From assembly GCA_023388255.1 (NCBI GenBank), contig JAEWGO010000002.1, positions 310,001-374,000 on the forward strand: 64,000 nt of DNA. Direction: 5' to 3'. How positions within the stretch are numbered: the stretch's first letter is position 1; every line of letters starts with the position of its first letter. This document shows positions 53,397 to 62,558 of this stretch, in pieces. Below the pieces are notes generated by a model. That model was not told where the DNA came from, ran no database searches, and saw only the letters and a program-made list of their open reading frames with translations. This DNA comes from Pseudomonadota bacterium (GTDB lineage: Bacteria; Pseudomonadota; Gammaproteobacteria; Xanthomonadales; Rhodanobacteraceae). The translations under genes were made by a program, and so were the position numbers.

Positions 53397-56276
53397 TCAG
53401 TCCTGCTCCAGGCCCGCGCGCCGCACCACTCCGCGCACGACGTCCACTTCGTGCTCGACCTCTTCGCCACGTCTCACCACGCGCGCGCGGCCGTCCAGGG
53501 TGCAGCGGATCGCACGCGCGAGCAACGCAGCGTGCGCTTGCGCCAACGCGTGTGCATCATCGACGGCAAGCACACCGGAGAGCGCGGCAGTTGCGATCAG
53601 CTCGGCGCTGTTGCCGCTGGCGAGCAGGGCCGGATATTCGGCCGAATGCATCAGCACCAGCGCCTGCAGCAGGAACTCGATGTCGACGAGTCCGCCGGCA
53701 CCTTGCTTGAGATCGAACTGGCCCTCGTCGGAGCGGTCGCGCTCGGTGCGCCAACGCTCGCGCATCGCGCGCACGTCCTCGCGCACGCTGTCGGCCTCGC
53801 GCGTCGCGCCAAGCAGGTTGGCGCGCAGGTCGGCGAAGCGGCGCAGCAAGGCGACGTCGCCGGCAATTGCGCGCGCGCGCACCAGCGCCTGCAACTCCCA
53901 GGTCCATGCGCGTTCGCGCTGGTAAGCCTCATAGGCGGCGAAGCTCAGCACGAGCATGCCCTTGCTGCCATCCGGGCGCAGGCGCACGTCGACTTCGTAG
54001 AGCCGGCCGGCACGGGTCAGCACGCCAAGCAGGTGCACGATGCGCTGCGCCAGCCGTGCGTAGTAGCGCGAACCGTCGAGCGGGCGCGGGCCGTCCGATT
54101 CGCCCTGCGCGAGGTCGCCGTCGTAGACGAAGACCAGATCGAGATCGGAGCCGAAACCGAGTTCGGCGCCGCCGAAACTGCCGTAGGCGATGATCGTGAG
54201 GCCGGTGCCTTCCGCAATGCGTTCGCCGATCCGCCCATGCGCGGCGATCAGGTCGCGTTCGGCGATGCGCAACACCGCGGCGAGCACGACCTCGGCCACG
54301 TCGGCGAGCAGGCGCGCGCTCGCCACCGCATCGACGCGGCCACCAAGGAAGGCGAGGCCGATGCGGAACAAGGCCGACTGGCGCTGTTCCTGGATCAGTT
54401 CGATCTCGGCTTCGGGATCGGCGTCGCCGAGCGTCGCCAGGCGCCGCGCGAGTTCTTCGGAAAGATCCTCGCGCCGCAGCGGCAGGTTATCCACGCGATC
54501 ATCGAAAAGATCGTCGAGCAGCAGCGGATGCGCGATCACGCGCTCGGCGAGGAACGCACTGGCCGAGAACACCGCGCTAAGGCGCTTCAACGCGGCCGGC
54601 TGCTCGTCGAGCAGAGCCAGATAGACCGAGCGCCGCGCGATCGCATGCACCAGCTTGAGCAGGCGGATCAGGCTGCTCATCGGTTCGGTCTGAGTAGCCG
54701 CCGCCGCGAACAATGCCGGCATCACGCGATCGAGACGTTCGCGCGAGCGCGCCGACATGTTGCGCAGTGCGGCGCTGCCACGCAAGGCTTCGAGTTCGGT
54801 GATCGCTTCGTGCGGCGGATCGAAGCCGGCCTCGGCCAGAACGCGCGGATCGATGTCTTCGCCGGCATCGAGCAGGCGCCAGAACTGCAGCCATTGCGCC
54901 TGCGTCTTCTGCGCATCGCTGCGCGCCTCGACCGCCATCAACGCCGCGAATTCCTCCACCACGGCGGCGCGATGCACGGCCAGCTCCATCGCCAGCGCGT
55001 CCCAGTCCGCGCGACCGAGCGCGCGCGCGATGCGCTGGCGCACCTCGGCGTCGGCCGGGATCTCGTGGGTCTGCTGGTCGGCGAACATCTGCACACGGTT
55101 TTCGAGCTGGCGCAGGAAGCGATACGCCTCGCGCAGACGCCTGGCGCGTTCGGCCGACATGAACCCGAGCTGCTCGCAAGCGGCCAGTGCCGGCAGCAGG
55201 CCGCGCGCACGCAAGGTCGGCTCGCGACCGCCGCGGATCAGTTGCACGAGCTGCACGATGAACTCGATCTCGCGGATGCCGCCGGGGCCGAGCTTGAGAT
55301 GGTCGGCGAGATCCTTGCGCGCGACCTCGGCATCGATCAGCGCCTTCATCTCGCGCAGGCCGGCGAACGCGGTGTAGTCGAGATAGCGGCGGAACACGAA
55401 CGGCCGCAAGGTGTCGAGCAGGCGCGCGCCGGCGGCGCGGTCGCCGGCGACCGGGCGCGCCTTGATCCAGGCATAGCGTTCCCAGTCGCGCCCTTCGCGC
55501 TGGAAGTACTGCTCCATCGCCGCGAACGACAATGCGAGTCGGCCGGCATTGCCGAAGGGACGCAAGCGCAGGTCGACGCGGAACACGTACCCGTCGGCAT
55601 TGCGATCGGCCAGCAGCGATACCAGCAACTGGCCGACGCGCGCGTAGTACGCGCTCGCATCGAGCGAACGTGCGTTGCGCCCGTCATCGGAGCCGCTGTC
55701 GCCGTGTTCGGCGAACGCGAACACGACGTCGATGTCCGACGAGAAATTCAACTCGCCGCCACCGAGCTTGCCGAGCGCGAACACAACCAGCCGCTGCACG
55801 CGGCCCTGCGCATCGCGCAGCACACCGTGACGCTGCGCGACCTCGCGCTCGGCACCGCGCAGCGCGGCCTCGATGCAGCACTCGGCCAACACGGAAGCGC
55901 CGGCGAGCGTCGTCTCGACCGCGTCCGCGCCATTGACGTCGCGCCAGATCAGGCGCAACGCCTCGCGCAAGCGGAAACGGCGCAATTCCAGTCGCAGTTC
56001 GGCATCGCCATGCGCTTCGGCCAGCGTGCCGGCGCGCGCATCGGCATGCCGCGGATCGCTCATCAACTGCAGGAACTCCGGCCCGAGCAAAGACGGATCG
56101 CGCAGGAAACTGTGGTACGCGAAATCGCTGGCGAGCAACACGCGCTGCAGGTGGTCGTCGACGCCGGCATCGTCGTGGAAGCGCACGCCGGCTTCGCGGC
56201 AGGCGATCTCCAGCCGTGCGAGGCGCTCGTCGAGAAAGGCGGCCGTCGCGCGCGGCCAGGCGGTGGACTGGGGCAT
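53397..56276 (-). CDS. glnE: GlnE, glutamine synthetase adenylyltransferase/deadenylase
   Basis: Adds and removes AMP on glutamine synthetase in response to PII and glutamine. 959 residues with the two nucleotidyltransferase domains of the family. The N-terminal deadenylase carries KLGGGELNFSSDIDVVFAF, and the C-terminal adenylylase carries GSFGGAELGFGSDLDLVFVYD. Each has the paired aspartates (SDxD). Other blocks are GPGGIREIEFIVQLVQLIRGG and QGAGGLVDIEFLLQALVL. ATG at 56276. Monocistronic here, divergent from the LtaS-like genes. Confidence 0.96.
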   Translation of the reverse strand: MPQSTAWPRATAAFLDERLARLEIACREAGVRFHDDAGVDDHLQRVLLASDFAYHSFLRDPSLLGPEFLQLMSDPRHADARAGTLAEAHGDAELRLELRRFRLREALRLIWRDVNGADAVETTLAGASVLAECCIEAALRGAEREVAQRHGVLRDAQGRVQRLVVFALGKLGGGELNFSSDIDVVFAFAEHGDSGSDDGRNARSLDASAYYARVGQLLVSLLADRNADGYVFRVDLRLRPFGNAGRLALSFAAMEQYFQREGRDWERYAWIKARPVAGDRAAGARLLDTLRPFVFRRYLDYTAFAGLREMKALIDAEVARKDLADHLKLGPGGIREIEFIVQLVQLIRGGREPTLRARGLLPALAACEQLGFMSAERARRLREAYRFLRQLENRVQMFADQQTHEIPADAEVRQRIARALGRADWDALAMELAVHRAAVVEEFAALMAVEARSDAQKTQAQWLQFWRLLDAGEDIDPRVLAEAGFDPPHEAITELEALRGSAALRNMSARSRERLDRVMPALFAAAATQTEPMSSLIRLLKLVHAIARRSVYLALLDEQPAALKRLSAVFSASAFLAERVIAHPLLLDDLFDDRVDNLPLRREDLSEELARRLATLGDADPEAEIELIQEQRQSALFRIGLAFLGGRVDAVASARLLADVAEVVLAAVLRIAERDLIAAHGRIGERIAEGTGLTIIAYGSFGGAELGFGSDLDLVFVYDGDLAQGESDGPRPLDGSRYYARLAQRIVHLLGVLTRAGRLYEVDVRLRPDGSKGMLVLSFAAYEAYQRERAWTWELQALVRARAIAGDVALLRRFADLRANLLGATREADSVREDVRAMRERWRTERDRSDEGQFDLKQGAGGLVDIEFLLQALVLMHSAEYPALLASGNSAELIATAALSGVLAVDDAHALAQAHAALLARAIRCTLDGRARVVRRGEEVEHEVDVVRGVVRRAGLEQD

Positions 56277-56322
56277 CGGCCGATTGTGGCAGCAGCGCCG
56301 CCGCGGCGACCAGCACCGATCC

Positions 56323-56367
56323 TAACGAAGCGTTAATGCTTGGCTCATCGTGTCATGGCATTGTCAC
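56323..56367 (+). promoter_or_regulatory. Inverted repeat and Pho-box-like direct repeat before the first LtaS-like gene
   Basis: TAACG-AAG-CGTTA (56323-56335) is an exact inverted repeat. Next, TGTCAT (56351-56356) and TGTCAC (56362-56367) are direct repeats 11 bases apart, the spacing of a Pho box, with about 13 of 18 consensus positions matched. The box ends only 9 bases before the chosen ATG, so a PhoB-type promoter would require a start further downstream. Tentative. Confidence 0.3.
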
Positions 56368-56376
56368 GCTCCTGCC

Positions 56377-58191
56377 ATGAACACCCTAGCCCTTCCTCCC
56401 GCGCCGGACTCCCGGCGACACCGCCTGCTGCGCGAAAGCGCGGCAGCGGTCGGCTGTGCACTGCTGGTCGTGCTGCTGATCGCACAGCTCGATCCGGGTA
56501 TCGATTTCGCGCAGTCCACGCAGCGCGGCGAAACCTTGCAACGACTGCTGCTCAATGGCGTGCCGGTGCTGACCGCGTTCGCGCTGCTGCTCGCGTTGAC
56601 GCGACGTTTGCTGCTGTCGAGCTGGCTGGTGCTGCTCGCGCTCGGCGGCCTGTACGCGGCGAATGCCGCCAAGGTCGGCACCTTGCAGATGCCGCTGCTG
56701 CCGGCCGACCTGCGCTTCCTCGCCGAGCCGGGGCCGGCGCTGCATCTGTTCTCGCAATACCTGCACGTCGATGCGACGCGCTGGCTGCTGATCGCGCTCG
56801 GCCTCGGCTTCACCGCGCTGCTGCTGCGCGAGCCACGCCTGCGCGCGTTGCGCGGCTGGCGTTCGCCCGCGCTCGCCGCGCTGGCCCTGCTGGCCGGTTG
56901 CAGCCTGTTCATCGGCACGGCGCCGTGGCGGCGCGTATACCAGTCGGCCGAGGCCGGCTTCCAGCCATGGTCGCTGTCGGACAGCGTGCTGCATACCGGC
57001 CTGATCGGCAGCCTGCTGATGTACCACTGGCAGATCGGCGGCGGCGACGTGCCGGCGGCCGATCGCGAGGCCGCGATCGCGCTGCTGCGCTCGAAGGGAC
57101 CGGAGCTGCGCGCCGCACTCGCCGCGACGACACCGCCTGAACGATTGCCCGACATCGTCGTCGTGCAGAGCGAGTCGCTGTTCGATCCGGCGCGCCTGCG
57201 CGAGGTGCTGAGTGGACGCTACCTGCGCGAATACCATCGCCTCGCCGCGCGCGGCGCATCCGGCGACATGACCGTCCCGACCTTCGCCGGCGGCACCATC
57301 CGCACCGAATTCGAGGTGTTGACCGGCGCGCCATTGGCCAGCCTCGGCGGCGTGCAATATCCGTGGCTCGAACTCGACGTGCCGACCTATCCGGGCCTGA
57401 CCCGCGTGCTGGATGCGCACGGCTATCGCAGCGTCGCGATCCATCCGAACTCCGCCGCGTTCTGGAATCGCGCCAGCGCCTATCCGGCGCTTGGCTTCGA
57501 CCGCTTCATCGACGGCGCATCGTTCCCGGCCGAGAGCATCGTCGGCCTGTTCACCTCCGACGCAGCGATGACCGACCGCGTGCTCGACGAGCTCGCCGAC
57601 GACGGTCCGCCGCAATTCGTGTTCGCCGTCAGCATGGAAAACCACGGCCCGTTCGATTGGCGCCCGAATCTCGACGCGCAGCGTCTCGCCGCATTGCCGA
57701 TGCCCGAAACGCTCGACGCCGGTGGGCGCCTGTGGTTCGGCAACTATCTCTACCTGCTCGACGATGCCGACCACGAACTCGGCCGTCTCGCCAAGGCGCT
57801 GCAGCAGCGCAAGCGGCGCACCTTGCTGCTGTTCTACGGCGACCATCTGCCCGGACTCGGGCCGGTCTACGCGCAACTCGGCTTCGACGATGGCCGCAAC
57901 GAGATGCAGCAACCGGTGCCGTGGCTGCTGCTCGACAGCGCCGATCCACGGCCGCACCGATTGGACACGCGCAGCTGGATGCTGCCGGCGCTGCTGCTGC
58001 AAGCCGCCGACATCCATGACGGCGCATGGTTCAGCCTGCTCGCCGCGCTCGCGCGCGATCACGATTTCGATCCGGATGATCCGGTCAGCGCGGATGGCTT
58101 GAACGCACTGGCACGCCTGCAGTTGCGTGGCGAGCTGGAACCGGCGATCGGCGAGGCGCTGAATCTTGCTTCGACGCAGGACGCCGACTAG
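56377..58191 (+). CDS. LTA-synthase-like membrane sulfatase/phosphoglycerol transferase, copy 1
   Basis: 604 residues from the ATG at 56377. Five membrane helices fill the first 190 residues, followed by an extracytoplasmic alkaline-phosphatase-fold domain, the plan of LtaS and OpgB. The metal/nucleophile region shows VVVQSESLFDP and GGTIRTEFEVLTG, where Thr307 aligns by pattern with the catalytic threonine of LtaS. Further metal-site motifs are VSMENHGPFDW and FYGDHLPGLG. The likely reaction is transfer of phosphoglycerol from phosphatidylglycerol, for example to periplasmic glucans, but sulfatase activity cannot be excluded. A paralogue follows 107 bases downstream. Confidence 0.88.
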   Translation: MNTLALPPAPDSRRHRLLRESAAAVGCALLVVLLIAQLDPGIDFAQSTQRGETLQRLLLNGVPVLTAFALLLALTRRLLLSSWLVLLALGGLYAANAAKVGTLQMPLLPADLRFLAEPGPALHLFSQYLHVDATRWLLIALGLGFTALLLREPRLRALRGWRSPALAALALLAGCSLFIGTAPWRRVYQSAEAGFQPWSLSDSVLHTGLIGSLLMYHWQIGGGDVPAADREAAIALLRSKGPELRAALAATTPPERLPDIVVVQSESLFDPARLREVLSGRYLREYHRLAARGASGDMTVPTFAGGTIRTEFEVLTGAPLASLGGVQYPWLELDVPTYPGLTRVLDAHGYRSVAIHPNSAAFWNRASAYPALGFDRFIDGASFPAESIVGLFTSDAAMTDRVLDELADDGPPQFVFAVSMENHGPFDWRPNLDAQRLAALPMPETLDAGGRLWFGNYLYLLDDADHELGRLAKALQQRKRRTLLLFYGDHLPGLGPVYAQLGFDDGRNEMQQPVPWLLLDSADPRPHRLDTRSWMLPALLLQAADIHDGAWFSLLAALARDHDFDPDDPVSADGLNALARLQLRGELEPAIGEALNLASTQDAD

Positions 58192-58298
58192 CCGCCAGAC
58201 AGGAAGAAGCCGGCCTTTTCGTTACTTTGCAACTCGTTTACGGGTAACGCGCGGGGTGCGTGACTACCCTGTTTTTTTGACTGGCGGGGAGACCAGAA

Positions 58299-60101
58299 TT
58301 GCCCGAGGCAAGGCAACGCGGCACCAGAATCAATCTTGCATGGAGCCTGACGAGCGTTGCCGCGACGATCGTTGCCCTGATTGCGCTGGTGTATCTGCGC
58401 GATCCTGCATTCCAGACCGGGCATGGAGCTGACGGCGATCTCGCCTTGGCCGCATTGAATACGCTGCCGATCGCGCTGTTCGCCCTGCTCATGCTCGCGC
58501 TGACGCGCCGCCCGCTGCTGGCGTTCTGGTCCGCTGTGCTGCTCATCCTGCTGCTGTACACGATCAACGATTTGAAACTGGCATCGTTGGCCACACCGCT
58601 GCTGCCCGGCGACTTCGCCATGCTGCGCCAGGTCGATGCCGGCCACGGACTGCTCTACCGCTACGTACCGACCGCTCGCGCCGATCTGGAAAACTATGCG
58701 CTGGCATTGCTGGTGACGATTGCTGCAATAGGTATTCCTCTACGCCTGTCGATGCGTCCCCGGCCGCGCATCGTGTTGGCGATCGCTACGCTCGCCACCA
58801 GCGCCAGCCTGATCGCGGGCACGCCGGCATGGCCTGCGTTGTATACGGACGAGCGTTTCGACTTCCAGCCGTGGGCACCAACGTTCAGCGCTGACCATGC
58901 CGGGCTGATCGCCTCGCTGCTGCGTTACCACTGGGATGTTTCCGCAACGCTGGACGAGCCGGATCGCGCAGGTGCACGTGCGCTCGTCGCGCGCCACGGC
59001 GATACGCCCGACGCGTCCGCCGCACCGGCCACGCCAGCCGAAGAACTACCCGACATCATCGTGCTGCAGAGCGAATCCTTCTTCGACGCGGCGCGCCTCC
59101 AGGGTCTCGAACCGAACCAGGTTGCGCCGGCCTTGCGTCGCCTCGATACGCAGGCCACCCACGGCGACCTCTGGGTACCCACCTATGGCGGCGGCACCAT
59201 CCGTACCGAGTTCGAAGTGCTGACCGGCATCGGCATGCGCTACTTCCCGCAGGTGCAATATCCGTACTACGAGATGACCACGCGCGCGCTGCCGACCTTG
59301 GCCAGCGTGCTCTCAGCACATGGCTATCGCACCCTCGCGGTACATCCGAATGATCCGGCGTTCTGGAACCGCGCGGTCGCGTTCAAGGCGATGGGCTTCC
59401 AGAGCTTTGACGACGAGAGCCAGTTTGCCGACGCCCCGCGCGAAGGCTTCTTCATCAGCGACAAGGCGCTGGTCGACCATATCCTGCAACGCCTCGATGA
59501 CGGTGGCTCACCCGCCTTCATCTTCGCGGTCAGCATGGAGAATCATGGCCCCTACGACAGCAGCCCGGGCATTGACGAGCAGCGTCGCGACGCGGAACCG
59601 GCGCCGCCCGGCACGCCGCCCGAAGCGGCCGCGGAACTGCGCGACTATCTGTATCACCTTCGCAATGCCGACCAGTCGCTTGGCCGCCTCGCCGATGCGC
59701 TCGGCAAGCGCAAGCGACGCAGCCTGCTGCTGTTCTACGGCGACCACCTGCCGGCATTGACGAAGACCTACGAAGCCACCGGCTTCGACGACACCAACAT
59801 GGCGACAGGCCAGCCGGTGCCATACCTGCTGCTCGACAGCGCCGACCGCAGTGAACGCGTGCGGGACAGCGCTTCGTTCTTCCTGCCCTCGCAGGTGCTT
59901 GCGACCGCGGGCATCCGCGATCCTTACTTCGATGTGCTCGAACGCATCCGCGCCGAAACCAGCTTCGGCGCGGACTACACACCGGCCGAGGATGCCGACC
60001 TCGGTGCGCTGATGCGCATGCGGCAGGCCGGAGAATGGCCCGAACTTCAACTCGCCGCGCCGGCGCCGCCGGACGCGGGAAACGCCGGACCGGCTCCCTG
60101 A
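58299..60101 (+). CDS. LTA-synthase-like membrane sulfatase/phosphoglycerol transferase, copy 2
   Basis: 600 residues starting at TTG 58299, with GGGGAG about eight bases upstream; no in-frame ATG comes before the second membrane helix. Same plan as copy 1: about five helices, then the catalytic domain with VLQSESFFDAARL, YGGGTIRTEFEVLTG (Thr300 the likely nucleophile), VSMENHGPYDSSPG and FYGDHLPALTKTYE. The catalytic core is very close to copy 1, whereas helices and termini differ, so it is an old tandem duplication. The C-terminal 25 residues are Ala/Pro-rich. Same reservations on substrate as copy 1. Confidence 0.87.
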   Translation: MPEARQRGTRINLAWSLTSVAATIVALIALVYLRDPAFQTGHGADGDLALAALNTLPIALFALLMLALTRRPLLAFWSAVLLILLLYTINDLKLASLATPLLPGDFAMLRQVDAGHGLLYRYVPTARADLENYALALLVTIAAIGIPLRLSMRPRPRIVLAIATLATSASLIAGTPAWPALYTDERFDFQPWAPTFSADHAGLIASLLRYHWDVSATLDEPDRAGARALVARHGDTPDASAAPATPAEELPDIIVLQSESFFDAARLQGLEPNQVAPALRRLDTQATHGDLWVPTYGGGTIRTEFEVLTGIGMRYFPQVQYPYYEMTTRALPTLASVLSAHGYRTLAVHPNDPAFWNRAVAFKAMGFQSFDDESQFADAPREGFFISDKALVDHILQRLDDGGSPAFIFAVSMENHGPYDSSPGIDEQRRDAEPAPPGTPPEAAAELRDYLYHLRNADQSLGRLADALGKRKRRSLLLFYGDHLPALTKTYEATGFDDTNMATGQPVPYLLLDSADRSERVRDSASFFLPSQVLATAGIRDPYFDVLERIRAETSFGADYTPAEDADLGALMRMRQAGEWPELQLAAPAPPDAGNAGPAP

Positions 60102-60473
60102 TTCCGCCTCCTGCGCACTGCGTGGGAGGCGCGACGCCATCAGCCAGTCCGCCGCGGCTCGCACTTCGTCCGGCGAGCAGGTCGATTCCCTCGGCCCCGC
60201 AAATGGTTGTGGACCATTTCGGGTGAACGTCGGCCCGGATGCCACGCCAGAGTTTCCTGCCGGTTCGCGCGTTTTCAAACCACCGTGCGACAAGTGAGCC
60301 CGGCTGTTTTCCGGCATCAGCTGTCGGCGAATGCGGCAAGAGCGTCGAGTGGGCCATGAGCCCGATCAACTACAAGCCCGTTCATGGACGGCGGGCGAAC
60401 TGCACTGGTCCGCGGATGACGAGACGGTGCGACGGTGCGCGGGCGGTAGTGCCGCCCGCGCATCCGGAATCAC
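60102..60473. other. Non-coding stretch between convergent genes
   Basis: No credible gene on either strand. The open frames have shadow composition and no good starts. No strong hairpin with T-run was found. It separates the 3' ends of the LtaS-like copy 2 and the secreted repeat protein. Confidence 0.4.
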
Positions 60474-62102
60474 TCAACGCTTGCGCTTGTGCAACTTGGC
60501 GGCGTCCGCCTGCGTCACGTGGCGTCCGAACGCGCGCCGATCAGGCGTGCTGGTCGCGTCGATGCTGACGTCGTCGATGAGGATGTTGCCGTCAGCGCTG
60601 CCACCGCCCGGATAGGTGTAGCCGAACTGGATCGTGTGCGATGCCCCGTCGGCATAGCTGCTGATATCGATCGACTGCTGCACATAGATGTCGTCCGGCG
60701 CGATCGTGCTGAGATCGGTCGTCTCGACCACGGTGCCGTCGACCGACACCGTCAGCGTACCGGGCAGGTCGGGCGTAGCCGCCGCGAAACGCCAGTAGTT
60801 GAGGTACCGCGGACCGCTTCCCGGCATCGTCACCGTCTGCGTGATCGTCTGCGTTTCCTGATCGCCGCCGCCCCAGCCGCCGAACCACACGGCGTAGGCG
60901 CCGCCATGCGTAGGCACATTCGACGCGAAGTTCGTGGCGCCGCCTGCTCCCGGATTGCCGTCGACGCCGTCCCAATAGGGATTCGGGCCGAAGCTGCCGC
61001 TCGTGGCCTCGAAACCGCCATCGGCTACTGTCGGCGGTGGCGGCGGCGGGTCGAAGCCGTCGGAGAAAATGTGATCGACCGGCGAATTCGCACCATCGAC
61101 GACAATCGACACATAGCCGTTCGAACCGAAGGCCCAGCCGGCAACCTTCGAGCCATCGCCGGAAACTGCGGTCAGCCCGCCCTGCAACGGCAGCAGAATG
61201 TCGGAAGGCAGCGCGATGGCACGCTCGGCGAGATAGTCGCTCAGCAACTGCGCACCGCCGGCTTCGGTCCAGATCAGCAACGCGCGCGGCGGCGTGTCGA
61301 AGAATCCGCTGGCACCAACGATCATCTTGCCATCGTCACTGACGCCGAACGCGAACGGCAAGTCCGCGATGGCGGTCACCTCGCCGGTCTGCACGTTGAA
61401 ACGCCAGCCGCTGCCGACGACCCAATTGCCATTGCCGCTGACGCCGTCGGCTTCGCCGAGTGCGTCGCCATTGCTGTCCTGGAGGTAGGTCGGGACGCGG
61501 TCGATCCAGACGACACCGCGGCGGGCGCCAGTGTCCGGATCGTCGTTCCAGCCGCCGACGATGCGGCCATCGGCGCTGATCACGTTGCCGCGCGAAGGGG
61601 TGGTCGTGCTGTCGACCGGCAGCTCGACGATGCCGTCGGCGGTCGAGTAGTAGTACGCCTTGGCGACGCTGAAGTCGTCGCTCCAGGCGAGGCCGACGCT
61701 GGTGCCATCGTCGGCGACGTCATAGACGTCGACATTGTTGGTGCCGACGGGCAGCGGCAGCGCGGTCGGCGTGGCCGCGCCGAGCGGCAGCAGCGCGGGC
61801 AGATCGTGGCCTCCGTTGGCGGAACCGCCGTCGTTGGAGATCGCGCCGGACACCGTGCCCAGATTGTTGATGCCGTTCGCGTAGACGAGGCTGGAAAGCA
61901 TCTCCTCGCTACCGGTCGAGGCAGTCCAGCGCACACCGCCAGCGCCGAAGACCGAAGCCACGAGGTATTCGCCATTTTGCGAGAACTTCGTCGCCTGGGC
62001 GTTCGGCGTCTGCAATTCGATCACGGTTCCGGCGGCTTGGGCGAGGCTGCCGGCCGATGCGAGAGCGACCGCGAGCGCCGCGGCAATCGGGGAAATACGC
62101 AT
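60474..62102 (-). CDS. Secreted protein with HAF-like repeats, IFxxGFD motif and C-terminal beta domain
   Basis: 542 residues. Signal peptide 1-22 (RISPIAAALAVALASAGSLAQA). Residues about 25-330 are propeller-like repeats of the HAF type, with phrases such as GTVSGAISNDGGSANGG, VISADGRIVGGWNDD and FGVSDDGKMIVGASG. At about 345-355 comes DHIFSDGFD and a proline run (PPPPPP). The rest is a jelly-roll-like domain (DGGFEATSGSFGPNPYW, GSGPRYLNYWRFAA, NILIDDVSIDATST), common in carbohydrate- or surface-binding proteins. It ends in a basic tail, KLHKRKR. The ATG at 62102 has AGGAG seven bases upstream. Function unknown; extracellular. Confidence 0.85.
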   Translation of the reverse strand: MRISPIAAALAVALASAGSLAQAAGTVIELQTPNAQATKFSQNGEYLVASVFGAGGVRWTASTGSEEMLSSLVYANGINNLGTVSGAISNDGGSANGGHDLPALLPLGAATPTALPLPVGTNNVDVYDVADDGTSVGLAWSDDFSVAKAYYYSTADGIVELPVDSTTTPSRGNVISADGRIVGGWNDDPDTGARRGVVWIDRVPTYLQDSNGDALGEADGVSGNGNWVVGSGWRFNVQTGEVTAIADLPFAFGVSDDGKMIVGASGFFDTPPRALLIWTEAGGAQLLSDYLAERAIALPSDILLPLQGGLTAVSGDGSKVAGWAFGSNGYVSIVVDGANSPVDHIFSDGFDPPPPPPTVADGGFEATSGSFGPNPYWDGVDGNPGAGGATNFASNVPTHGGAYAVWFGGWGGGDQETQTITQTVTMPGSGPRYLNYWRFAAATPDLPGTLTVSVDGTVVETTDLSTIAPDDIYVQQSIDISSYADGASHTIQFGYTYPGGGSADGNILIDDVSIDATSTPDRRAFGRHVTQADAAKLHKRKR

Positions 62103-62558
62103 GGTGACTCCTGGAAATGTAAGTGAACGGACGGAATCTGCGGGGTTCGGCGAGCGCGCTTTTCCCCGCGTCGCCACCGCCCGACCGTAGCGTGCTTGCC
62201 CTATCAATGGACTCTCGCGTCATTCGCGCACCATTCGCGCTGCATTCGCGCCATGTTCTTTCCGCCCTGAACAATGGCTTGGCGAAGCCCTCCGAAACGT
62301 GGCCCGGCCCAATTGCTGCGGAGTGGCCCGCATATGCGTGAGCCTACCGGAAGCGCCGGCGCGGCAGCCGGGCCGGCCTCCTCCCGGCATCCCCCGCCCA
62401 CCGGATGGCGCCCGACGTCCACTTCACCAAACGCCGCACCGCGCTGGCCCGGTGCGTCAGTCGGTCACTGTCGCGGTATCTGCCCCTGCCTGAGACTGCG
62501 CGAGCCGGCGCCGCGGCCACATTCGCCGCGCCGCGTTCCGCCGCCGACAGGGACACCA
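62103..62558. other. Divergent intergenic region
   Basis: Shared upstream region of the secreted repeat protein (-) and the TonB-dependent receptor (+). No gene seen. It contains the three 11-base repeats described separately. Nothing like a cobalamin or other riboswitch was recognised here. Confidence 0.45.
62221..62251. repeat. Three 11-base tandem repeats of CATTCGCGC
   Basis: The nonamer CATTCGCGC occurs at 62221-62229, 62232-62240 and 62243-62251, separated by two bases each time, so the period is 11 bases, about one helix turn. It lies 119 bases upstream of the secreted repeat protein and 308 bases upstream of the receptor. A regulator-binding array is possible. Confidence 0.7.

Noticed and set aside
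53451..56336. 961-codon plus-strand frame opposite glnE
   Set aside because: Antisense shadow of glnE, whose nucleotidyltransferase motifs are unmistakable on the minus strand.
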